From: JANNHK01 sp034408875
Lineage (GTDB): Bacteria > Actinomycetota > Acidimicrobiia > IMCC26256 > PALSA-610
Reading direction: 5' to 3'
Assembly: GCA_034408875.1 (NCBI GenBank)
Contig: JAWXCJ010000339.1
Location: 1 to 14,955, forward strand
DNA: 14,955 nucleotides
In this document: piece by piece, positions 7,234 to 13,546 of the stretch
How the letters are laid out: every line of letters begins with the position of its first letter
Numbering within the stretch: position 1 is the first letter of the stretch
Notes under the pieces: model-generated
Seen by the model: the letters and a program-made list of their open reading frames with translations, nothing else
The model's database searches: none
Told to the model about the DNA's origin: nothing
Position numbers and translations under genes: made by a program

Positions 7234-7248
7234 GCATCGGTGCGTCAA
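7220..7248 (-). promoter_or_regulatory. Sigma70-type promoter of the ClpC2-like gene, predicted leaderless
   Basis: On the - strand TTGACG (7248 to 7243) is separated by 17 bp from TAGAGT (7225 to 7220), close to the actinobacterial housekeeping consensus. Initiation 7 nt after the -10 falls on the A of the ATG at 7213, and there is no room for a ribosome site, so the mRNA should be leaderless. Both promoter hexamers are embedded in the palindromes O1 and O2. Confidence 0.65.
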
Positions 7249-7261
7249 CCTACCGTTGACG
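7243..7261. promoter_or_regulatory. Operator-like palindrome O2 (CGTCAA-N7-TTGACG)
   Basis: Second copy of the palindrome, arms CGTCAA (7243-7248) and TTGACG (7256-7261), in fact with 7-bp perfect arms CGTCAAC/GTTGACG and a 5-bp centre. It starts 28 bp from O1, close to three turns less a few bases of the helix, and covers the predicted -35. It ends 1 bp before the stop codon of the M50 protease gene, so the whole control region is squeezed into the 49 bp between the two genes. Confidence 0.75.
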
Positions 7262-7262
7262 A

Positions 7263-8423
7263 CTACCCCAGTCCGGGCTGCTCGCGTCCGAACCGCTCGC
7301 GCAGGCGCGCACCGAGGTCGACCGCTTCCCGGTGCAATCCCGCGTGCTCCAGACCCGCTTGCAGTTGCATCGCGCCCTCCTGATCGAGTGGGTCGAGCAG
7401 CAGCAGCCGTTCGACGAGGTCGTCGGTGACGCCTGCGGCGTGTACCTGTACCGCCAGACCCCGGGGCGAGAACCGGCCGTGTTGCACGAAGCCGTCGACG
7501 ACGAGCGCGAGCCCCTGGTCGGTCGCACCGGATGCGAGCGCGAGCGCACCCCGGAGGTGCAGCGGCACGGGCGTGCCCTCGGGCAGACCGGCCAGCGCGG
7601 CCTGCGCGCCGGAAACGTCGCGCGCTTGGAGGCAGGCCCACGCTTCGACGATCGCGGCCTGCACTTCGAGCGCAGCATCCGGGCGGTCGCGAAGGATCGA
7701 GTCGGCCACGTCTGTTGCTCCGCGCACGTCACCCGCCGACTCGAGTCGCGACGCGGCGTCGACGAGCCGCCGCTCACCCTGCCGGGCAGTGACGGCGCGG
7801 AGCCCCTGCAAGTTGGTACCGATGAAGAACAGCGCGAACAGCGCGCTGAACGGGTACCCGGCCGTGTACGCCCAGACTCCACCCGCCACGGCGACGGCGA
7901 TCGAAACGCGCCGGACGAGCGCCTCACGGTCGACGCCCGACACGATGTGAATGATGTCGCGCAGGACGTTGCCGCCGTCGAGGGGAAGGATGGGGAGCAG
8001 GTTGACGAGGCTCCACACCACGTTGATCCACAGCGCGATGATGACCGCGGCGCGGACGTCGCCATGCACCGGCCCCGCCGCCTCCGAGACGACATAGACG
8101 ATCGCGCCCAGCGCGAGTCCCGAGAACGGGCCCGCGAGCGTGATGACAAGACTGCGATGCACCGTCGTCTGTCTGTACGACGTGAGTCCGCCGAACCCGT
8201 ACAACGAGATCGACGCCGGGCTCCCAAACGATCGGGCCGCAACCGCGTGACCGAGTTCGTGCACGAGGATCGACACGAACGCGACGCCGAGCCAGATCAG
8301 CCAGTGGGTAGCCGAAAGCCCCCAGCCGAACAGCCCGATGATGAGGAAGAACGACACCTGGACTTCGACGGGTATCCCGCCCAGCCGGAAGCGAATCGCC
8401 GGTACGCGTTGCGCGCTCTCCAC
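7263..8423 (-). CDS. M50-family site-2-type membrane metalloprotease with C-terminal helical domain
   Basis: A 386-residue membrane protease. Residues about 24-44 and 45-64 form helices, the second carrying the zinc motif HELGH (55-59, catalytic E56). Further helices lie near 92-113, 126-146, 172-190 and 191-207; NLLPILPLDGGNVL (141-154) supplies the third zinc ligand D149. GGLTSY and LAGPFSGLALG are typical of the S2P group (M50B, Rip3/SpoIVFB-like). The CBS domains of many relatives are missing; instead residues about 215-380 are soluble, Ala/Leu-rich and TPR-like, possibly binding a substrate or partner. S2Ps cut membrane-bound regulators such as anti-sigma factors; no such substrate gene is in the window. 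The GTG at 8423 is the only start that retains the N-terminal beta strand (IRFRLGGIPVEV). It begins 9 bp after the broken hydrolase gene and is followed by the ClpC2-like control region. Confidence 0.9.
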   Translation of the reverse strand: MESAQRVPAIRFRLGGIPVEVQVSFFLIIGLFGWGLSATHWLIWLGVAFVSILVHELGHAVAARSFGSPASISLYGFGGLTSYRQTTVHRSLVITLAGPFSGLALGAIVYVVSEAAGPVHGDVRAAVIIALWINVVWSLVNLLPILPLDGGNVLRDIIHIVSGVDREALVRRVSIAVAVAGGVWAYTAGYPFSALFALFFIGTNLQGLRAVTARQGERRLVDAASRLESAGDVRGATDVADSILRDRPDAALEVQAAIVEAWACLQARDVSGAQAALAGLPEGTPVPLHLRGALALASGATDQGLALVVDGFVQHGRFSPRGLAVQVHAAGVTDDLVERLLLLDPLDQEGAMQLQAGLEHAGLHREAVDLGARLRERFGREQPGLG

Positions 8424-8432
8424 GCTCTCACG

Positions 8433-9026
8433 CTAATGGCAGGATTGCAGCAGCTGGGCAAACGCCTCCGGCTCGGTGACCATCGGGATGTGCCCCGTGT
8501 CGAGGTCGACCACCGCGACCGGCGGTTCGCGCAATCGAGCGATCATCTCGTCCTGCAACGCGGGCGGGACCGCCCGATCACGCAGGTTCTTCACGTACGT
8601 GACGGGCACGCCTTTCGCCTTCGACCGGTACACCGGCTGGAAGTAGAAGTGCATCGAGTCCTTCACCGCCCGCACGGGGTCGACGATAAACGCGAGCGTG
8701 TCATCGTCGAGCGTGATGCCGTACGAGTCGCGCATCCGCTCGGGGTCGTCGGGGGGACCGGGCGTCGTGAGCGATGCGGGGGTGTGTACAGCCCGCCGGA
8801 CGAATGCGCCACGAGAATCACGCCGCCCGCGACCGCGGCCTTCACGTCGACGATCGCGGAGGCGACACACTCGTCGACGGTGAGTGTCATCGGGTAGGCC
8901 GGCTTCCCCGCCCGCCCCGGCAGGTCGACCGCGAACGCGGGACCGTCAAACGCACGGCAGCAGCCGGTCCCAGAACCGCGCCGTCGACGCACCGCCGTGA
9001 ATGAACACAAAGATCGGCTCGCTCAT
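8433..9026 (-). pseudogene. Broken alpha/beta-fold hydrolase gene (frameshift plus internal deletion)
   Basis: The ATG at 9026 overlaps the upstream esterase stop (ATGA) and begins a normal hydrolase: MSEPIFVFIHGGASTARF with the oxyanion HGG. That frame stops at a TGA after CV (about 8949-8951). The protein continues in another frame from about 8957: FDGPAFAVDLPGRAGKP, then LVAHSSGG, the nucleophile elbow (8806-8792). Between about 8792 and 8771 it returns to the first frame with LTTPGPPDDPERMRDSYG, LRDRAVP (acid Asp) and DTGHIPMVTEP (His), ending with TAG at 8435-8433. Compared with the family, some 25-45 residues that should follow the nucleophile elbow are missing, so the second break is a deletion. 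All catalytic residues survive but in two frames. A sequencing error could explain the first break, not the missing block. Function, when intact: small-ester or amide hydrolase, substrate unknown. Confidence 0.8.
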
Positions 9027-9988
9027 CGTCGGGCGCGGAGACGGGTTTCGAACCAGTCATGGGTTTGTGCGGCCCACAACTTGGTGATGCCGCAGTCGAC
9101 CATCATGAACGCGTGCGGGAGTTCGGGCGCGACGAACAGATCGACGTCGACGCCCGCGGCCGCCGCCCGCGACGCGAGCATGAGCGTGTCGTCGAGCAGA
9201 TGGTCACACGAGCCGACGCTCATGAGGCACGGCGGCAGACCTCGGAGATCGGCGTACGCCGGTGAGATGTTCGGCCCCCGCCGTTCCTCGGAAGTCATGC
9301 CGGGCACGAAGCAGTCGGTGAAGAACTCGATGCCGTCGACACTCAGGATGTCGGTTCCGTCGTGCGGGCGCAGGCCCCGCTGACTCGGCGAGCGGCCCCA
9401 GTCGTACACGCCGAACACGAGATTGAGCCCCTCGACCCGATCGATGCCGCCGAGTTCGTCGCGCACGCGCAGCCCCGTGATCGCGGCCATGTAACCGCCG
9501 GCCGACTCGCCGCCGATCAGGATGCGCGACGTACCGAATTCCTTCTCGCCGTTCTCGAGCAGCCACTGCGCCACCGCAACGCCGTCGTCGGGGCCCGCGG
9601 GCCACGGGTGTTCCGGCGCTTTGCGGTAGTCGACCGAAATGACGGCGACGCCGTAGGTGCGCGCCATCTCGCGGTTTGGGTAGTCCATCATCTCGGGTGC
9701 GCCGGCCATCATCCCGCCTCCGTGGAAGTGGAGGTACACCGCGACCGGCGCGCCGTCGGGACGGAACACCCGGCACCGAACACCCGCGATCTCGCGTTCC
9801 TCGGCCTCGGGCACCGTGACGTAGCTCGACGCCAGCAACGCGCGGTGACTCGCGACCCGCTCCGACTGCGTCATCTTCGACTCGTCCGCGCTCGCGTTGT
9901 CGAAGAACCCCATGCCGTGCGCGACCGCTTCCCGCGCCTCGGGCCGCATCGCTTCCAACTCGTCCGACCACAACCGCAATGTCGCCAT
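9023..9988 (-). CDS. Alpha/beta hydrolase, HSL/acetyl-esterase family
   Basis: A 321-residue cytoplasmic carboxylesterase of the hormone-sensitive-lipase group. The oxyanion motif is HGGG (89-92), the nucleophile elbow GESAGG (160-165, S162), the acid probably D262 in GSCDHLLDD and the base H292 in ELPHAF. VDYRKAPEHPWPAGPDDG (119-136) is a strong family signature. The N-terminal cap region (about 1-65) is of usual size. It would hydrolyse short- to medium-chain acyl esters; the natural substrate is unknown, but its place in an operon with thiolase and Nudix genes suggests acyl-CoA or lipid metabolism. The ATG at 9988 lies 4 bp after the GNAT stop; a GTG at 10024 would add 12 residues inside the GNAT gene and is less likely. 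Its stop overlaps the next gene's ATG. Confidence 0.93.
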   Translation of the reverse strand: MATLRLWSDELEAMRPEAREAVAHGMGFFDNASADESKMTQSERVASHRALLASSYVTVPEAEEREIAGVRCRVFRPDGAPVAVYLHFHGGGMMAGAPEMMDYPNREMARTYGVAVISVDYRKAPEHPWPAGPDDGVAVAQWLLENGEKEFGTSRILIGGESAGGYMAAITGLRVRDELGGIDRVEGLNLVFGVYDWGRSPSQRGLRPHDGTDILSVDGIEFFTDCFVPGMTSEERRGPNISPAYADLRGLPPCLMSVGSCDHLLDDTLMLASRAAAAGVDVDLFVAPELPHAFMMVDCGITKLWAAQTHDWFETRLRARR

Positions 9989-9992
9989 GGCG

Positions 9993-10310
9993 TCAGTCTC
10001 TCGCGCGCGCCCATACGAAGCCACGTCCGGTGTGGCCCGGCGTCTCGATCGGGTGGTCGACTTCGGCCGCGAGCGAGTACCCGAGCTTCGGCGGGATGGC
10101 CGCGGTGGCGTAGCCCCGGCCCGTGCGGTCGGAACGCAGGAAGTCGACCTCCGCCTCGCGTGTCGGCATGGTCAGCGCCCACGGCATGAACTGCGCCAAC
10201 TCCGGCAGCGACGCCGCAATCACGTCCATCAACGGGTCGATGTGGTCCTCGCGCCGGCGGCGCAGCTCGATCGGCCCGGCCGCGAGCGTCTCCGGCAACG
10301 TCGGCTTCAT
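9993..10310 (-). CDS. GNAT acetyltransferase with two internal blocks missing, probably inactive
   Basis: A 105-residue open frame whose parts all match RimJ/RimL-type N-acetyltransferases, normally about 180 residues. Residues 1-58 are the N-terminal part (GPIELRRRREDHIDPLMDVI, then SLPELAQFMPWA). They join directly to RSDRTGRGYATA (59-70), the acetyl-CoA pyrophosphate loop, and this joins directly to AIPPKLGYSL and PGHTGRGFVWAR near the end. From the family, about 45 residues (the central strands beta2-beta4) are missing at the first junction (near 10137) and about 30 (helix alpha3 to beta5) at the second (near 10100). Both joins keep the frame. Without the central sheet the fold cannot form, so the product is probably inactive. 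The ATG at 10310 overlaps the Nudix stop (ATGA); the stop is 4 bp before the esterase. Confidence 0.75.
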   Translation of the reverse strand: MKPTLPETLAAGPIELRRRREDHIDPLMDVIAASLPELAQFMPWALTMPTREAEVDFLRSDRTGRGYATAAIPPKLGYSLAAEVDHPIETPGHTGRGFVWARARD

Positions 10311-10837
10311 GCGATCCGCGCCGCGCGCAACGCGCGCCGCAACGACTCGTTCTCGACATCCATCGCGTCGTACCACGAGAACCACTTGGCGTCGGGGCTC
10401 TCGCCCGGCGGCGGTGCGGGGTCCTCGTCGGGTGCGTGCAGCAGGTAGCGCAAGTCAAGGTGCACGTGGTCCTTGGGGGCGTCGTGCACGTCGACGTGCA
10501 CGAGTTTCGGACCGGCGTCCGGATGCGCCGCCACCAACCCGGTCTCTTCGAGCGTCTCGCGCACGGCCGCATCCCACGGCGATTCACCCGGGTCGATGTG
10601 CCCGCCCGGTTGCAGCCAGATACCCATGCGCTTGTGCAGATGCAGCACGACGCCACGCGGGCCCACCACCATGCCCGAACCCGTCAGATGGACGCGGTCG
10701 CCCTCCTCGGCGAGCGGAAACGGCAGGCGTTCCATCGCCGCGAGGATCTGCTTCTGCGCGTCGACCTCGATGTCGTCGCTCGGTGCGTGCGCGGCGACGT
10801 GTTCGTATACCGAATGCCAGAGCGCGTCGCGCACCAC
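10307..10837 (-). CDS. Nudix hydrolase
   Basis: A 176-residue Nudix hydrolase. The Nudix box is intact: G79-x5-E85-x7-R93-E94-x2-E97-E98-x-G100-L101 (PGGHIDPGESPWDAAV, then RETLEETGL), which binds Mg2+ and cleaves nucleoside-diphosphate-linked X bonds. The residues before it (VLHLHKRMGIWLQPGG, 64-79) resemble the ADP-ribose/NTP pyrophosphohydrolase group, and HVHLDLRYLLHAP (124-136) followed by KWFSWYD closes the fold. An N-terminal extension of about 50 residues may be a small helical cap. The exact substrate (NTP, NDP-sugar, CoA derivative) cannot be deduced. The first GTG at 10837 directly follows the thiolase stop (TAGGTGGTG); the second GTG at 10834 is equally possible. The stop overlaps the GNAT start by 4 bp. 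Confidence 0.93.
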   Translation of the reverse strand: MVRDALWHSVYEHVAAHAPSDDIEVDAQKQILAAMERLPFPLAEEGDRVHLTGSGMVVGPRGVVLHLHKRMGIWLQPGGHIDPGESPWDAAVRETLEETGLVAAHPDAGPKLVHVDVHDAPKDHVHLDLRYLLHAPDEDPAPPPGESPDAKWFSWYDAMDVENESLRRALRAARIA

Positions 10838-12031
10838 CTACCCGAGGTCGGGACCGTAGATGCCGACGAAGCTCACCATTTCACCCGGGTAGCCGCCGAG
10901 GTTGTGCGAGAGGGCGAGGCGCTTGTCGGTCTTGATCTGGCGCTGCTCCCCTGCCTCGCGGCGCATCTGCGTCCAGCACTCGAACACCATGCGCAGACCC
11001 GACGCACCGACCGGGTGCCCGAACGACTTCAGACCACCGTCGGGGTTCACCGGAATGTCGCCGGTGAGGTCGAAGGTGCCGTCGATGACTTCCTTCCACG
11101 CGGTGCCGCGCTCGGCGAACCCGAGGTCTTCGTAGATCAGCAGTTCGGCAGGCGTGAAGCAGTCGTGCACTTCGGCCATCGCGATCTGACCGCGCGGGTC
11201 GGTGACACCGGCCTGCTTGTACGCTTCGAGACCCGACGCGTGGATCTCGGGGAACCACGTGTAGTCGTACCCGGGGTCGGCGTTGCCGGAACAGTTGCCG
11301 GCGATGAACGACAGGGCCTTGATGTAGATCGGGTTGTCGGTGTACTTGTGCGCGTCTTGCGCCCGCACGATCACGGCCGCGGCCGAACCGTCGGCGACAC
11401 CGGAGCAGTCGTACACGCCGAGGTTGCCCGCCATGAGCGGCGCGTTGCACACGGTCTCGACCGTGATTTCCTTCTTGAACTGCGCACGCGGGTTGCGCGC
11501 GCCGTTGTAGTGGTTCTTGACCGAGATGCGGGCCAGCGCTTCGCGCACCTCTTCGTCGCTGACGCCGTACTTCTTGCCGTAGGCGGGCGCGCACATCGCG
11601 TACATCGCCGCGGCGGTGAGCGTGCGGCCGGTGCCGTCGGTCGGGGTCTTGGCCGCGCCGACGAGACCCTGGTAGCCGCTGTCCTTGACCTTCTCGACGC
11701 CGATCGCCATCGCGACGTCGTAGGCACCGCTCGCCACCGCGTACGCGGCGTTGCGCAACGCTTCCGCACCGGTCGCGCAGAAGTTCTCGACCCGGGTGAC
11801 CGGCTTGCCCGAGAGCTGCAACGGGCGGGCGAGCGCCATACCGCTCATGCCCGACATCGCGGTGCCCAGCCAGTACGCGTCGACCGTCTCCTTGTCGACA
11901 CCCGCCGACGCGAACGCTTCGTTCGATGCGTCGATCAGGAGGTCGTCGGCGCCTTTGTCCCAGTGCTCGCCGAACGGCGTGCACCCCATTCCGACGATCG
12001 CGACTTGGTCCTTGATGCCGTGCGAAGCCAT
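10838..12031 (-). CDS. Thiolase-family protein (SCP2/lipid-transfer type)
   Basis: A 397-residue enzyme of the SCP2-type thiolase group, which in actinobacteria cleaves beta-ketoacyl-CoA (for example in steroid side-chain or fatty-acid breakdown) or condenses acyl-CoA. The acylated cysteine is C85 in VENFCATGAEAL; VHDCFTPAEL (288-297) and GGLKSFGHPVGASG (332-345, H339) supply the remaining active-site parts. The second cysteine motif CxG of classical thiolases is replaced by NLG (377-379), usual for this subgroup. Thus it probably works with a partner DUF35 protein, and exactly such a domain is encoded 24 bp upstream. The ATG at 12031 has AAGGAG 4 nt before it. No transmembrane or secretion signal is seen. 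Substrate not assignable. Confidence 0.93.
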   Translation of the reverse strand: MASHGIKDQVAIVGMGCTPFGEHWDKGADDLLIDASNEAFASAGVDKETVDAYWLGTAMSGMSGMALARPLQLSGKPVTRVENFCATGAEALRNAAYAVASGAYDVAMAIGVEKVKDSGYQGLVGAAKTPTDGTGRTLTAAAMYAMCAPAYGKKYGVSDEEVREALARISVKNHYNGARNPRAQFKKEITVETVCNAPLMAGNLGVYDCSGVADGSAAAVIVRAQDAHKYTDNPIYIKALSFIAGNCSGNADPGYDYTWFPEIHASGLEAYKQAGVTDPRGQIAMAEVHDCFTPAELLIYEDLGFAERGTAWKEVIDGTFDLTGDIPVNPDGGLKSFGHPVGASGLRMVFECWTQMRREAGEQRQIKTDKRLALSHNLGGYPGEMVSFVGIYGPDLG

Positions 12032-12035
12032 GTGG

Positions 12036-12041
12036 CTCCTT
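12036..12041 (-). promoter_or_regulatory. Ribosome binding site of the thiolase gene
   Basis: AAGGAG on the - strand ends 4 nt before the thiolase ATG at 12031. It lies in the 24 bp between the DUF35/HMGS-like stop and the thiolase, and is one of the strongest Shine-Dalgarno sites in the window, supporting this start. Confidence 0.6.
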
Positions 12042-12055
12042 CTCGGTGTCTGGGC

Positions 12056-13453
12056 TTAGCCCCGAACAGGGCGTGCCTTCCAAAAGTAGTTGTGGATGCC
12101 GTCGGCGGTGAACAACCGGCGGAACGTCATCTCGACCTGCCGGCCCATTGCGAGCGAGTCGGCGTCGACGTCGCACAGTTCGACCGGCAAGCGGCCGCCA
12201 CCGTCGAAGTCGACGATCGCGAACACGATCGGCGGACTCGGCGAGTACGCGATGCGGTCGATCGTGAACGTCGCGATCGTGCCCCGCACATCGGCCATCG
12301 GCGCCGCTTCCATTTCGTCCTGCGCGCCGCCTTCGCGCGACACGCGCTGCGGCGGGAGGTGCAGCGCACCGGTGCTGCGGTCGCGTGACCCGACGAACGC
12401 GTACTTCCAGTCTTCGCTGCGGCCCGACACTGATGCCGAAATGCGGTCGGGTTCCGGGCGGCGTGGCGGTTCGACGTGCACCATGCCCCGCCACATGAGG
12501 AACTTGCCGTACGGAATGTCGGCCGAGCTTTCGACCTGCTGCGCGACCGGACGAGCCGACCGGTACTGCGTGATTGCGTCGGTCGTGCGGAACAGCGCGA
12601 CGTCGACACCGTCGGAAAGGCTCACGAGCGCAATGACCTGGCCGGGCTCGGCCTGTTCGAGTGCGTTCGCCAGCAACAGTGCCGGATGGGCCGTGCCCGA
12701 CTGCCCGACCGCGCTCGCCAGGTCGTCGGCGACCTTCTTCACGCCCAGCCGGCCCGCCGCACCCTTCACGGCGCGCGTGTGCGGTCCGGTGACGATCGCG
12801 ATGTCGACCTGGTCGACGTTGAGCTGCGCGTCCTTCAGCGCCGCGTCGAACGCTTCGGCCGTGAGCGGCAGCAGCTTCACTTCACCGAACTTCTCTTCCC
12901 ACTGACGCGGGCGCGGATCGCCCGGTGTGCGCCAGCGGTCGATGAACTCCTCAGTGCGCTGCGCGCCGCCGAGGTATTCGGCGATGACCGGGCCGTCGGT
13001 GTCGTCGCCGACGAGGATCGCGGCGGCCGCGTCACCCTGCGCCGATTCGTCGGCGCCCGTCGGCAGCCCGACCCGAATGTCGGAAGCGACGACGAGAATT
13101 GAGTCCCGGCTCCGCAACGCGGCGAGCAACGAACCGACACCGGAGCGGACCGCCGAGCCCGTGTCGAGCGCGGTGACGTCGGCGTCGAGGCGAAGCGCGG
13201 CGTGAATGGTGGTCGCGTTGGTCTTCTCGAGGTACGCAGGGTCGGCGGTCGCGAACCACACCGCCGTCGGTCGGGCGTCGGTCGAAGCCAATGCCTGGCG
13301 GGCCGCTTCGGCGCCCATCGTGGTGGTGTCTTCGTCGTACGAAGCGACCGATCGAGTACCTCGACCGCCCCCCGAACCGAAGAACGTGGCGATTTCAGAA
13401 CGCTGAAGACGCCGGTACGGCACGTACCCCGCCGCGCTAATCACACCTCGCAT
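12056..13453 (-). CDS. HMG-CoA synthase-like / DUF35 (OB-fold) fusion protein
   Basis: A 465-residue two-domain protein. The N-terminal part (about 1-310) has the thiolase-superfamily fold of HMG-CoA synthase/KAS III: MRGVISAAGYVPYRRL, VWFATADPAYLEKTNA (65-80) and DAAAAILVGDD (141-151). The catalytic cysteine expected near 100-105 is missing: the segment reads LDTGSAVRSGVG. So this domain is probably structural or substrate-binding. The C-terminal part (about 310-465) is DUF35/OB-fold: MVHVEPPRRPEP, HLPPQRVS where the zinc-ribbon cysteines would lie but none is present, then VFAIVDFDGGGRLPVELCD and VEMTFRRLFTADGIHNYFWKARP. Such DUF35 proteins assist SCP2-type thiolases, consistent with the thiolase 24 bp downstream. 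Start at ATG 13453; the frame extends further upstream but only over antisense of the CoA-transferase gene. Divergent from that gene with an 18-bp palindrome between them. Confidence 0.88.
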   Translation of the reverse strand: MRGVISAAGYVPYRRLQRSEIATFFGSGGGRGTRSVASYDEDTTTMGAEAARQALASTDARPTAVWFATADPAYLEKTNATTIHAALRLDADVTALDTGSAVRSGVGSLLAALRSRDSILVVASDIRVGLPTGADESAQGDAAAAILVGDDTDGPVIAEYLGGAQRTEEFIDRWRTPGDPRPRQWEEKFGEVKLLPLTAEAFDAALKDAQLNVDQVDIAIVTGPHTRAVKGAAGRLGVKKVADDLASAVGQSGTAHPALLLANALEQAEPGQVIALVSLSDGVDVALFRTTDAITQYRSARPVAQQVESSADIPYGKFLMWRGMVHVEPPRRPEPDRISASVSGRSEDWKYAFVGSRDRSTGALHLPPQRVSREGGAQDEMEAAPMADVRGTIATFTIDRIAYSPSPPIVFAIVDFDGGGRLPVELCDVDADSLAMGRQVEMTFRRLFTADGIHNYFWKARPVRG

Positions 13454-13465
13454 GGCGACGAAGTC

Positions 13466-13483
13466 TATGACGCCGGTGTCATA
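13466..13483. promoter_or_regulatory. Operator-like 18-bp palindrome between divergent acyl-CoA genes
   Basis: TATGACGCCGGTGTCATA is an inverted repeat with a single mismatched pair, in the 93 bp between the ATG of the fusion gene (13453, - strand) and that of the CoA-transferase (13547, + strand). Length and symmetry fit a dimeric regulator such as a TetR- or GntR-family repressor of acyl-CoA genes. No regulator gene of these types is in the window, so the binder is unknown. A weak -10-like TAGACT (13467 to 13462, - strand) overlaps one end, which would let a bound protein repress the fusion gene. Confidence 0.55.
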
Positions 13484-13537
13484 CGCTCCCGGTCGTGGAA
13501 CACCGTGCGGACGCAGCGGAGCCACGGACGGCGCAGT

Positions 13538-13544
13538 GAGGGAG
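13538..13544 (+). promoter_or_regulatory. Ribosome binding site of the CoA-transferase gene
   Basis: GAGGGAG ends 2 nt before ATG 13547, with GAGG at 6 nt spacing. It decides the start among in-frame candidates further upstream. Confidence 0.6.
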
Positions 13545-13546
13545 CC

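Noticed and set aside
7332..8897. 521-codon open frame on the + strand
   Set aside because: It is antisense to the M50 protease (HELGH, LDGG motifs) and to the broken hydrolase, with shadow-frame composition.
10436..12388. 650-codon open frame on the + strand
   Set aside because: It is antisense to the Nudix, thiolase and fusion genes, all with clear motifs. Its composition is Arg/Val/His-rich without any recognisable domain.
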